Assembly: GCA_900320905.1 (NCBI GenBank)
Contig: ONTZ01000024.1
Coordinates: 1 to 64,000, forward strand
Direction: 5' to 3'
Source of the DNA: an uncultured Prevotella sp.
GTDB lineage: Bacteria > Bacteroidota > Bacteroidia > Bacteroidales > Bacteroidaceae
DNA length: 64,000 nt
This document shows, in pieces, positions 50,849 through 59,272 of this stretch. The notes beneath the pieces are model-generated. The model did no database searches. It worked only from the letters and a program-made list of their open reading frames with translations, and was not told where the DNA came from. The position numbers and the translations under genes were made by a program. The first letter of the stretch is position 1; each line of letters starts with the position of its first letter.

Positions 50849-52843
50849 ATGGGAAATCAACAAGTTTCGCCGATACTGGCACTACAACAACAACGGCTTC
50901 TGCTCCAGATGGAGTATGCTGCCGAGAAGGAGGCTTACCGCCAGCAGACCGAGCAGATGGGTGTGCTGCGGCAGGTGAAGCGCGGCGATGCCTGGTGGCC
51001 GGTGAGGATGGGGAAGAGTTACTACAACTCGCTGAACCAACTTGTAGTGGAGGTGCACCGCCAGGGCGACGATGATGAGATAGAGCATAACTTCGAGTTC
51101 GGGCGGCCGGTGGCTTTTTTTAGGAGCCTAGGCGATCCCAAGAAAGACCTAGGCAATCCTAGGGAAAACCTAGGAAAGCCTAGGATATCCTATTTCCCCT
51201 TTACTGGGACGGTCAGTTTCGTCGATGGCGACAGGATGGTAGTGGCGGTGCCGGATAACGGGCAACTCATCGACGTGCAGGGCGCGGAGAACGTCGGCGT
51301 GCAACTCTACTTCGACGAGACGAGTTACAAGATGATGTTCGAGGCCCTCGACAGGGTGATGCGGGCGAAAGGACGGCTGGCGTATCTCAGAGACCTCTTC
51401 TACTCCCCGTCGAAGGGCGAGGACCACGGGGGAGGCATGAGGGCGGAGACCTTCACCTTTGCCCCGATGCATTTCCCCTATCTGAATCCGACGCAGGAGG
51501 ATGCCGTCAACAAGGTGCTGCGGGCGAAGGACGTAGCCATCGTCCACGGTCCCCCAGGCACGGGCAAGACCACCACCCTCGTGGAAGCCATCTACGAGAC
51601 GCTGCGCCGTGAGAGCCAGGTGCTGGTGTGCGCCCAGAGCAACATGGCGGTGGACTGGATCTCGGAGAAACTCGTGGACCGCGGTGTCAACGTGCTCCGC
51701 ATCGGCAACCCGACGCGGGTGAACGACAAGATGCTCTCCTTCACCTACGAGCGGCGCTTCGAGGGGCACCCCGACTACGCCGAACTATGGTCTATCCGCA
51801 AGGCCATCCGCGACCTGCGAAGCCGCCGGAAGCGCGGCGAGGAGAACTACCACCAGAAGATGGACCGCCTGAAGGAGCGCGCCACGGAACTCGAACTGCG
51901 CATTAACGCCCAACTCTTCGGCGAGGCACGTGTCATCGCCAGCACACTCGTGGGCAGCAGCAACCGCCTGCTCGACGGCCAGAAGTTCGGCACGCTCTTC
52001 ATCGACGAGGCGGCGCAGGCCCTCGAGGCGGCATGCTGGATACCCATCCGCCGCGTGTCGCGCGTCGTCTTTGCCGGCGACCACTGCCAGTTGCCGCCCA
52101 CCATCAAGAGTTTCGCCGCTATGAAGGCGGGGCTGGGCAAGACGCTCATGGAGCGCATCGCGGAGAACAAGCCCGAGGCGGTGACGCTGCTGAAGATGCA
52201 GTACCGCATGAACGAGGAGATCATGCGCTTCTCCAGCGAGTGGTTCTACGGCAATCAGGTGGAGTCGGCGCCCGAGGTGAAGTACCGCAGCATCCTCGAC
52301 CTCGACATCCCCATGACGTGGATTGACACCTCTGAGTTTGATGAGTCAGACGAGCCGGAAAAGCCGGATAGCCAGGAGAGCCCAAGACAGCCACTCTTTC
52401 GGGAGGAGTTCGTGGGCGAGTCGTACGGGCGCATCAACAAGGCCGAGGCCGAACTGACGCTCCTGGCTCTGGAGCACTACTTCCAGAAGATAGGTCGCGA
52501 GCGCATCCTCGAGGAGCGGCTCGACGTGGGCGTCATCTCGCCCTACCGCGCACAGGTGCAGTACCTGCGCCACCGCATCAAGCGCACCGACTTCTTCAAG
52601 CCCTACCGCAGCCTCATCAGCGTCAATACCGTCGATGGATTCCAGGGCCAGGAGCGCGACATCATACTCATCTCGCTGGTGCGGTCGAACGACGAGGGGC
52701 AGATCGGCTTCCTGCGCGACCTGCGCCGGATGAACGTGGCCATCACCCGTGCCCGCATGAAGGTGATCATACTCGGCGACGCCTCCACCCTCACCCGCCA
52801 CAGGTTCTACAAACGGCTCTACGACTACATCGAGGCGCTGTAG
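50849..52843 (+). CDS. SF1 DNA/RNA helicase (UPF1/Dna2/IGHMBP2-like)
   Basis: The 664-residue helicase has Walker A VHGPPGTGKTTTLVEA (about 232-247), motif Ia CAQSNMAVDWI, Walker B LFIDEAAQALE (about 388), motif III FAGDHCQLPPT, motif IV region MQYRMNEEIMRF, motif V VNTVDGFQGQERDIILISLVRS and motif VI MNVAITRARMK. This is the superfamily 1B UPF1-like group, and the bacterial members are poorly characterised. The N-terminal about 200 residues form the oligonucleotide-binding beta-barrel region. Two low-complexity insertions stand out: 7-residue repeats at about 91-113 and an acidic Pro/Glu/Ser stretch at about 494-515. Strongly G+C-rich compared with the glycan loci. Confidence 0.9.
   Translation: MGNQQVSPILALQQQRLLLQMEYAAEKEAYRQQTEQMGVLRQVKRGDAWWPVRMGKSYYNSLNQLVVEVHRQGDDDEIEHNFEFGRPVAFFRSLGDPKKDLGNPRENLGKPRISYFPFTGTVSFVDGDRMVVAVPDNGQLIDVQGAENVGVQLYFDETSYKMMFEALDRVMRAKGRLAYLRDLFYSPSKGEDHGGGMRAETFTFAPMHFPYLNPTQEDAVNKVLRAKDVAIVHGPPGTGKTTTLVEAIYETLRRESQVLVCAQSNMAVDWISEKLVDRGVNVLRIGNPTRVNDKMLSFTYERRFEGHPDYAELWSIRKAIRDLRSRRKRGEENYHQKMDRLKERATELELRINAQLFGEARVIASTLVGSSNRLLDGQKFGTLFIDEAAQALEAACWIPIRRVSRVVFAGDHCQLPPTIKSFAAMKAGLGKTLMERIAENKPEAVTLLKMQYRMNEEIMRFSSEWFYGNQVESAPEVKYRSILDLDIPMTWIDTSEFDESDEPEKPDSQESPRQPLFREEFVGESYGRINKAEAELTLLALEHYFQKIGRERILEERLDVGVISPYRAQVQYLRHRIKRTDFFKPYRSLISVNTVDGFQGQERDIILISLVRSNDEGQIGFLRDLRRMNVAITRARMKVIILGDASTLTRHRFYKRLYDYIEAL
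51127..51189 (+). repeat. Three in-frame 21-bp repeats in the helicase gene
   Basis: Units begin at 51127, 51148 and 51169, each with CCTAGG first; two have a second CCTAGG 10 bp later. They encode repeats of the form L-G-[DNK]-P-[KR]-x-x. CCTAGG therefore occurs five times at about 10.5-bp intervals. Confidence 0.8.
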
Positions 52844-52868
52844 GCACCGCAAGTTTTTTGCAAGATTA

Positions 52869-52900
52869 TTTGGTCGTTTCGCAAAGAAATCGTATTTTTG
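52869..52900 (+). promoter_or_regulatory. Promoter of the DUF4468-like gene
   Basis: TTTG (52869-52872), 20 bp, TATTTTTG (52893-52900). Ideal spacing. It lies inside the longest open frame (from 52858), which supports a later start codon. Confidence 0.7.
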
Positions 52901-52932
52901 CAGCCGAAATGGATCTACTAACAACCGACGAT

Positions 52933-53691
52933 ATGAAAAGGATTCTGATATGGATGTTCGCCGCCATCCTCATTTTCTGCGGCACGACAAGCGTTCAGGC
53001 GCAGGTGATGAAAGCCGCCGACCTGGAGAAATATGCCAAGCAGAAGTACGGCGACAAGTGGCTCGACGCAGCCGCCAACTTGGCCAAAGGTCTGACACTC
53101 GACAAGAACGAAGCACTGACCTACCAACAAGTCATCGAGGCGCCGGGCAAGACGAAGGCGCAACTCTACGTCGCTCTGAACTACTGGGTGACAGCAACCT
53201 TCAAGGACAAGCAGGCCATCACGCTCAACGACAAGGAGGCTGGCTGTATCATCGTCTCATCGACCATCGATGCCATCGCCGACCATACCGGCACGCTCTA
53301 CCGCTACGTGGTGAGCATCACGCCTGTCATCAAACTCGACATCAAGGACGGCAAGGTGCGCATCACCTACACCGTGCAGAACTATGACGTGCTGAAAGTG
53401 GAGGACGGCGGATGGCTGGGCGCACTCGGCAGCGACAAGGACGACCAGAAACGGAGGAACCAGACCATCTACAGCGACGGCAAGCGACTGAAAGACGACA
53501 AGACCGACCATCGCCTCTACGACGAGCAGTGGGAGATTGCCAAGCACTATCCTTTCGTGGAGAAGGACGCCCAGAAGCGCACCTGCTCGAAGGCACTCGT
53601 GATGACGCACGCCTACTCGAACGCCATTATCGACAAGGTGGATGAAGCCCTCAAGAACGGCATCACTGGCGCGGATGATGACGATTGGTAA
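52933..53691 (+). CDS. Secreted DUF4468-like protein
   Basis: The start is set at MKRILIWMFAA (52933), after the promoter; MDLLTTDD at 52909 is also possible. The 252-residue product has a signal peptide ending TSVQAQ. The first domain (about 45-170) has the pattern I know from DUF4468 proteins: APGKTKAQLYVALNYWVTATFKD, then a hydrophobic I-I-V-S-S strand and KLDIKDGKVRITYTVQNYDV. The rest is charged and ends in DDDDW. DUF4468 proteins are small exported Bacteroidetes proteins of unknown function. Genes on both sides are unrelated, and it meets the LRR gene tail to tail 16 bp away. Confidence 0.7.
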   Translation: MKRILIWMFAAILIFCGTTSVQAQVMKAADLEKYAKQKYGDKWLDAAANLAKGLTLDKNEALTYQQVIEAPGKTKAQLYVALNYWVTATFKDKQAITLNDKEAGCIIVSSTIDAIADHTGTLYRYVVSITPVIKLDIKDGKVRITYTVQNYDVLKVEDGGWLGALGSDKDDQKRRNQTIYSDGKRLKDDKTDHRLYDEQWEIAKHYPFVEKDAQKRTCSKALVMTHAYSNAIIDKVDEALKNGITGADDDDW

Positions 53692-53707
53692 ATGATTTAC
53701 TATAACG

Positions 53708-56700
53708 TCACCGCGTCAATGATATCAGCATGACGATATCGGAGACATTTACCACTCCATCGCCGTTGACGTCAGCAGCGGGATTGTCGGATAATGGCTT
53801 ATTACCGATGATGAAGTCCGCAAGAATCATTACTATATCAGCAGCATCGGCCATGCCGTCACCTGTGACATCACCCATCATCGGTTCTCTGATATAAACG
53901 AATGATGAGGAATCCTCCACAAAGGCCGTGTTTGCCGGCAGTTCTTCGCCATCGAACAGGCTGAATCCGAATTCTTCTCCTATTGTCAGCAATAAACAGG
54001 TCTCATACGTGTTCTTGTAGCGAGAATAGTCGGCACCACTCAAGACGTTGTCTTTATAAGCGTCTTCACTCCCTGCCTCTGGGGTATAGGTAAGCGTAAT
54101 CTTATCTTTGGATGACTTGAGCAGGACGCCGTGGTATTCGCCATATTTGCCGAGAATGATCCTGTCTGGCACTTCCTTCAGCAATAACGTATGCCTGACG
54201 GTGCCGTCAACTTTCTCTGAGACCATCCTTGCTGTATAGACCTTGGTATTCTCGTCGGCCTGATAGTTCCCTCTGTTCTTGAAGAAGGTTGTCCAGTAGC
54301 CGTCGCCCTGCTGCTGAGCATCAAGAGTAACACTCTCAAGTATGGCTCCGTTATTCTCCTCAATGTCATAAGGATAACTGGATCCGTCATAAGCACCACG
54401 ACTGACGGCTCCACTATACCTCTTTGAGTCGTATCCGCTGGTGATAACATTCTCTGTATAATAATTGTCATTAAGATTCTCATTATTACCATATCCAATA
54501 ATGGCACCTGTGACATTGTTCTCAATGATGACATTGCCAGTATTACGACAGTTACTTATCGTGCCATAGTTTGCACCGACAATACCACCATTGGCTTCTA
54601 CGTCAGCCTTATTGTTGCAATGGTTTACGACACCCTCATTCTGGCCTACAATACCGCCTATCTCGTAATAGCCTCTTACCATATCCTCATTGTCGCAATA
54701 ACTGACCGTACCATAACTGATGCCTGCAATGCCACCGGTCTGATTGCGATGGCTGCCCATATACTCGGCTGTACCACCTTCAACGGTTCCGCGATTGAAA
54801 CACATAGTAATAGTGGTATTATCGCTTGCTGATCCTGCAATGCCACCCGTGCCAATAGAGGTTCCCGTGACAACTCCTTCGTTGACGCATTCGCTCAAGA
54901 CAGCGAAACCAACGATTAAGCCTACAATACCTCCAGTATAATATGAACCGCTCACCTTACCATAGTTTTTGCAGGAGGTGATGGTGGTAACTCTCTCGTC
55001 ATAATAATTGCCTATCTTGCTAACTATGCCGCCCGTACCATCTGATGTATTGGAGTTTATCAGTGCATAACTGACACACCCGGTAATACTGCCGCCTGCA
55101 CATATCGTAACAATACCGCCTTTCCTGAATTCACAGCCCTCACCAAGGGTGACATTCATGATCTCTGCTCCGTCTGTAGAAGCAAACAGACTGGAACTGC
55201 ATTTCATGTTGCTGATGACATGTCCCTGACCGTCAAAGACGCCACAGAACACACGATCGTACTCGTTGCCAATAGAAGAGAAAGTGTTGCCGGTATAGTC
55301 GATATCGTTGTCAAGACTAAAATAGGTATTTATATACCTCAAGCCACTTTTCACATCTGCCGCAAACATGTCAAGATCGTCTGCGGTCTTTATAAGATAT
55401 GGACTACCCTTTGTTCCTGCTCCGCCACTGACCGTCGGGAACGAGGGGGTATACTTCAACCACACGTCTCTGTCATCTATATCTTTATGATCGGTGAAAT
55501 AGGGTGTCCATCCGCGCTCTAATGTTGCAGATACCTGCCCTGGAGTGCAGACATTGCCGTCGTCAGGGAGATAAAGAACCCTAAACACACCTGCCTCACT
55601 ACCGAATGGCGGTATCGGGTCTTTGGGAAGTCCTGCAATCAGGTTGTCCATCTCCTTGCCTACAATCTTATTGCTGTAACAACTGAGGTAATAAAGATCC
55701 TTGCACTTTGACACATCAAGGGAAGTCAGTTGATTGCTGTAGCAAGTCAAAAGGGCCAGTCCCGTATTCTGCGACACATCCAAGGATGCCAACTGATTAT
55801 TACCACACTCCAAAGTAATTAATGCCGGATTTTCCGTCACATCCAGTTCTGTCAGCAGATTATCGTTACATGCCAACTTCTTCAGGGCGGTATTGACTCT
55901 TACATTCAATTGGGTCAACTGGTTGTTTATACAGTTAAGGACAGTCAGTTGGGTATTGTCGGAGACATTAAGACTGATAATCTGGTTGTCTTGACAACTG
56001 AGTTCGCTCAATTCTTCACAAAAACGTAAACCTAATGAAGTCAGTTGATTCGAATTACAATAGAGTAACTTCAGTTTCACGTTCTGATTGAGGTCAAGTT
56101 CAGAGAACTGGTTCTTAGAAAGATAGACTGACTCAAGTTTAGTGTTCTTAGACAGGTCTATGGCAGTCAATTGGTTACCTTCAGCACTCAACTTCACAAG
56201 ATCCGTACATCCTGATACATTCAGAGTTGTAAGTTGATTGTAATTGCAATCCAATTCCTTCAATTTGGTATTTGCTGACAAGTCAAGTTCTTTTAACTGA
56301 CACTGATTAATAGTCAGATTAATAAGGTTGGTGAAATACTCTATGCCTTTTAGACTTTCTGCTTCACATTGATAGATAGAAAAAACTGTGGTCTCCTGTA
56401 TCAACTGGTCTGTCAATATATAGCCGGTAGATTCAGTCAAATATTTGACCCTGTCCCTAAATACTTTATCCGGAAAATGCTCCTCATCGACAGGTATGCC
56501 TGTGATGTCGGGATCGTATCCAATATAATACTTCCACTCCCCATCATAATAGTACTCCACACTCCAACCTTTATCGTGCCATGCCGCTACTTGCGCTTTT
56601 GTACAGACATTGCCATCGCTAGTAGAATAGAGTATACGCACCAGTTTACCACTGACTTCGCTACTCACACTTTCAATGAGATTATCCATTGCCTCATCGT

Positions 56701-57538
56701 GTATCTGGTTGCCGTATATATACAGTGTCTTTAATACAGTATTCTGTAAGAGGTCGAGCCCTTGAAGAGAATTATCATAACAATACAACGTTTGAAGTTT
56801 GGTATTCTTTGCTACGGAAAGAGATGCTAACTGGTTTTTGCCACAAGACAGTAATATTAGTTCCTCGCAATGAGAGACATCAAGAGAACTCAGTTGGTTA
56901 TTGCCACATTTCAGGCTCTGAAGTGCTGTGCTCTCCGACAAATCAAGCGACGAGAGTTGATTGTCTTCGCAATACAGTAATTCCAATTTGTTACAGGATG
57001 AGAGTACAAGAGAAGTCAGCCGATTATTGTTACACCTCAAATCCGTAAGGACTGCACAGCCAGAGAAATTGAGGGATACAATCTGGTTATTATAGCAATG
57101 GAACTTTTTCAATGCCGTACACCCCGTTACATTAAGGGATGTCAACTGATTGTCAAAGCAAGTGACCGTGGTGAGAGCCGTATTCTTCGACAAGTCAAGG
57201 CTGGTAAGGCCGCAACGCTCACAATACAGTTGCGTTAGTGCTGTATTATTTGACAGGTCGAGCGACTGCAAGTCTTTGTTATATCTGCAATCAAGCGTTT
57301 TCAGGGCTATAAAAAACTCTATGCCCTTCATATCCTTGACGTCCCTATTGGAGGAAACAGATATAGAGGTGATTGTCTGCAACTCCTCATCGGTAATTAC
57401 CATATCGCTGCCAAAATCCTTGCTTAACAGATAGTTGCGGAAAACCTCGTCAGGGAAATTTGTCTCGTTGATTTCCACGTCAGCACTTGCCACCAACGGC
57501 AAGAACATTGTCATGATTGTTATTAGGTACTTTTTCAT
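53708..57538 (-). CDS. Large secreted LRR-GLUG protein with dockerin-like tail
   Basis: The 1276-residue protein starts at MKKYLITIM (57538; signal ending VASA). Residues about 20-690 contain two runs of leucine-rich repeats of the form L-x-x-L-x-C-x-x-N-Q-L-T-S-L-D-[LV]-S, with unusually regular Cys at one turn. A linker follows, then GLUG-type repeats (about 800-1010: GGIVG..., GGIAG..., GAIIG...), a beta domain, and at 1220-1276 two dockerin-type calcium loops (GDVTGDGMADAADIVMI and ADVNGDGVVNVSDIVML). Such proteins act in adhesion or display at the surface; no catalytic motif is seen. The gene is visibly A+T-richer than ispF/porV/porU and the helicase on either side, which hints at acquisition by transfer. 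Confidence 0.82.
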   Translation of the reverse strand: MKKYLITIMTMFLPLVASADVEINETNFPDEVFRNYLLSKDFGSDMVITDEELQTITSISVSSNRDVKDMKGIEFFIALKTLDCRYNKDLQSLDLSNNTALTQLYCERCGLTSLDLSKNTALTTVTCFDNQLTSLNVTGCTALKKFHCYNNQIVSLNFSGCAVLTDLRCNNNRLTSLVLSSCNKLELLYCEDNQLSSLDLSESTALQSLKCGNNQLSSLDVSHCEELILLSCGKNQLASLSVAKNTKLQTLYCYDNSLQGLDLLQNTVLKTLYIYGNQIHDEAMDNLIESVSSEVSGKLVRILYSTSDGNVCTKAQVAAWHDKGWSVEYYYDGEWKYYIGYDPDITGIPVDEEHFPDKVFRDRVKYLTESTGYILTDQLIQETTVFSIYQCEAESLKGIEYFTNLINLTINQCQLKELDLSANTKLKELDCNYNQLTTLNVSGCTDLVKLSAEGNQLTAIDLSKNTKLESVYLSKNQFSELDLNQNVKLKLLYCNSNQLTSLGLRFCEELSELSCQDNQIISLNVSDNTQLTVLNCINNQLTQLNVRVNTALKKLACNDNLLTELDVTENPALITLECGNNQLASLDVSQNTGLALLTCYSNQLTSLDVSKCKDLYYLSCYSNKIVGKEMDNLIAGLPKDPIPPFGSEAGVFRVLYLPDDGNVCTPGQVSATLERGWTPYFTDHKDIDDRDVWLKYTPSFPTVSGGAGTKGSPYLIKTADDLDMFAADVKSGLRYINTYFSLDNDIDYTGNTFSSIGNEYDRVFCGVFDGQGHVISNMKCSSSLFASTDGAEIMNVTLGEGCEFRKGGIVTICAGGSITGCVSYALINSNTSDGTGGIVSKIGNYYDERVTTITSCKNYGKVSGSYYTGGIVGLIVGFAVLSECVNEGVVTGTSIGTGGIAGSASDNTTITMCFNRGTVEGGTAEYMGSHRNQTGGIAGISYGTVSYCDNEDMVRGYYEIGGIVGQNEGVVNHCNNKADVEANGGIVGANYGTISNCRNTGNVIIENNVTGAIIGYGNNENLNDNYYTENVITSGYDSKRYSGAVSRGAYDGSSYPYDIEENNGAILESVTLDAQQQGDGYWTTFFKNRGNYQADENTKVYTARMVSEKVDGTVRHTLLLKEVPDRIILGKYGEYHGVLLKSSKDKITLTYTPEAGSEDAYKDNVLSGADYSRYKNTYETCLLLTIGEEFGFSLFDGEELPANTAFVEDSSSFVYIREPMMGDVTGDGMADAADIVMILADFIIGNKPLSDNPAADVNGDGVVNVSDIVMLISLTR

Positions 57539-57588
57539 ATCTCGTTTATTTTGGGGGGTCTTATTTCTCTTTCCATCTGTCAATCATT

Positions 57589-58071
57589 CTAACTATCGGA
57601 AGATATCAGGACGACGGCGTAGGCGGAGATACCCTCTTCACGACCTGTGAAGCCGAGTTTCTCCGTTGTCGTGGCCTTGATGGAGATATCATCGACATCA
57701 CAGCCAATAATCTGTGCCATGCACGCCTTCATATCAGGGATATGGGGATTCATCTTGGGACGTTCGGCGCAGATGGTGGCGTCGATATTCACCAGGCGGT
57801 AGCCCTTGGTGGCGATGAGGTCGATGGTTTTCCTGAGGATCACCTTGCTGTCCATGCCGTCGGTCTCTTCGGCGGTGTCGGGGAAGTGGTAGCCGATGTC
57901 GCGCATGTTGGCTGCGCCAAGTAGTGCGTCGCAGACGGCGTGCAGCAGCACGTCGGCGTCGCTATGGCCCAGGAGCCCCTTGGTGTGCTCCAACTTGATG
58001 CCGCCCATCCACAGGTCGCGGCCCTCTACTAACTGATGGACGTCGAAGCCCATTCCTACGCGTATCTTCAT
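57589..58071 (-). CDS. ispF: 2-C-methyl-D-erythritol 2,4-cyclodiphosphate synthase
   Basis: The 160-residue enzyme matches the family length. It makes the cyclic diphosphate intermediate of the MEP isoprenoid pathway. Metal ligands lie in GFDVHQL (Asp10, His12) and the conserved GHSDADVLLHAVCDALLGAA block (His in GHSD), followed by DIGYHFPDT and the C-terminal GFTGREEGISAYAVVLI. Its ATG overlaps the porV stop (ATGA), so it is translationally coupled to porV although the functions differ. The polyprenyl synthase at 19749 would use the products of this pathway. Confidence 0.97.
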   Translation of the reverse strand: MKIRVGMGFDVHQLVEGRDLWMGGIKLEHTKGLLGHSDADVLLHAVCDALLGAANMRDIGYHFPDTAEETDGMDSKVILRKTIDLIATKGYRLVNIDATICAERPKMNPHIPDMKACMAQIIGCDVDDISIKATTTEKLGFTGREEGISAYAVVLISSDS

Positions 58072-59264
58072 CTTCTAAACAAGTCTTTGATGCCGTCCAT
58101 ATCGAAGGCGAGGGTGAAACGGAGCGTCTGGTCGAGGGGGTTGGTGCGTGCGGTGGAGATGACGTAGCCCACGTCGAGCGAGAACACGTTCATGCGGAAG
58201 CCGCCGCCCACGGTGAAGTACTTCAGGTTGCCCTTCGATTCGGCCTGATGGTGGTAGCCGGCGCGCAGCGAGAACTGGTCGTGGTAGACATACTCTGCGC
58301 CGACGCTCCACTGCACCTCGTCGAGTTCCTCCTTGAAGCCACCGGGGGCGTCGCTGAAACTCTTGAACATACCACTGATGGCACTCATGTCGCTGTACTC
58401 GCGGCGCACGCGGTCCTGATAGTCAGTGTTCGACTCGCCTTCCTCCTGTGCCGGCACGGTGGGCACCAGCAGTTTGTTGGCATCGGCGGTGATGGTGAAG
58501 CGGTTCCACTCGTCGACGGGGATGAGCAGCGATGCTCCGAGTCGCATGTTGGCGGGTATGAACTGGCTCTCCTCGTCGCCGTAGAAGGAGATCTTCGAGC
58601 CGATGTTCGAGAGGTTGAGACCGAGGGCGAACTGGCACTCGCGGCTGCCCAGGTTGACATATCTGTTGTAGTACATCGCCACGTCGGCAGCAAAGGCCGA
58701 GGCGGGCTTCGAGTCCTCCGAGTAGTCGTAGCGCAGGTCGCTGTAGATCCATCGCAGGGCTGCCGCCATGGAGAAATGCTCGGAGAGCATGAGCGAGTAG
58801 GCCACGTCGAGAGACATTTCGTAGGGCTTCACCGTCATGTCACTCTGGCCGTAGTCGGTAAACACCTCGCCGAGCGAGAAGTAGCGCAGTGAGCCGGAGA
58901 TGGCGGAGTAGTCGCCGATACGGTAGTAGCCGGCGACGTAGGCCAGGTCGATGTCGTTGACCAACTGCCTGAGCCAGGGGGTGTAGTTCAGTGCCACGCC
59001 AGCGCGGGAGATGCAGAAGGGGTACTTGGCGGGGTTCCAGTACTGCGAGTTTACGTCGGGCTCGGTGGCAGCGCCCACGTCGCCCATACCGGCGGCGCGC
59101 GCGTCGGGGGCGATGGTCTGCGAGATGACGGCGTGCTCCACGGGGTTGAACATCGTCATCTTGTCATCGTCCTGAGCCGATGAAGTGAGAAGTGAAAAGT
59201 GAAAAGTGAAAAGTATTGCCATCACTCTCAACAGGGTTATCTTCGTTGCTTTCTTCATATTCAT
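58068..59264 (-). CDS. porV: Type IX secretion outer-membrane protein PorV (LptO)
   Basis: The 398-residue FadL-like barrel protein carries the PorV hallmark after its signal: AVISQTIAPDARAAGMGDVGAAT and SQYWNPAKYPF. PorV shuttles type IX cargo from the translocon to the PorU sortase. It is encoded 8 bp after porU and overlaps ispF. The signal-peptide hydrophobic core (ILFTFHFSLLTS) is encoded by a 7-bp tandem repeat (59182-59216); gain or loss of one unit would shift the frame. Start codon: ATG at 59264, with a second in-frame ATG at 59258. Confidence 0.92.
   Translation of the reverse strand: MNMKKATKITLLRVMAILFTFHFSLLTSSAQDDDKMTMFNPVEHAVISQTIAPDARAAGMGDVGAATEPDVNSQYWNPAKYPFCISRAGVALNYTPWLRQLVNDIDLAYVAGYYRIGDYSAISGSLRYFSLGEVFTDYGQSDMTVKPYEMSLDVAYSLMLSEHFSMAAALRWIYSDLRYDYSEDSKPASAFAADVAMYYNRYVNLGSRECQFALGLNLSNIGSKISFYGDEESQFIPANMRLGASLLIPVDEWNRFTITADANKLLVPTVPAQEEGESNTDYQDRVRREYSDMSAISGMFKSFSDAPGGFKEELDEVQWSVGAEYVYHDQFSLRAGYHHQAESKGNLKYFTVGGGFRMNVFSLDVGYVISTARTNPLDQTLRFTLAFDMDGIKDLFRR
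59182..59216. repeat. Five 7-bp tandem repeats inside the porV signal-peptide codons
   Basis: Plus-strand units GAAGTGA, GAAGTGA, AAAGTGA, AAAGTGA and AAAGTAT. The unit length is not a multiple of three, so slippage by one unit would disrupt porV. Same core as the intergenic array at 5124. Confidence 0.85.
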
Positions 59265-59272
59265 ATCGGGGT

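Noticed and set aside
53708..57538. Calling the LRR protein a type IX cargo because porU/porV are close
   Set aside because: Its C-terminus is a dockerin-like repeat, not a type IX C-terminal domain.
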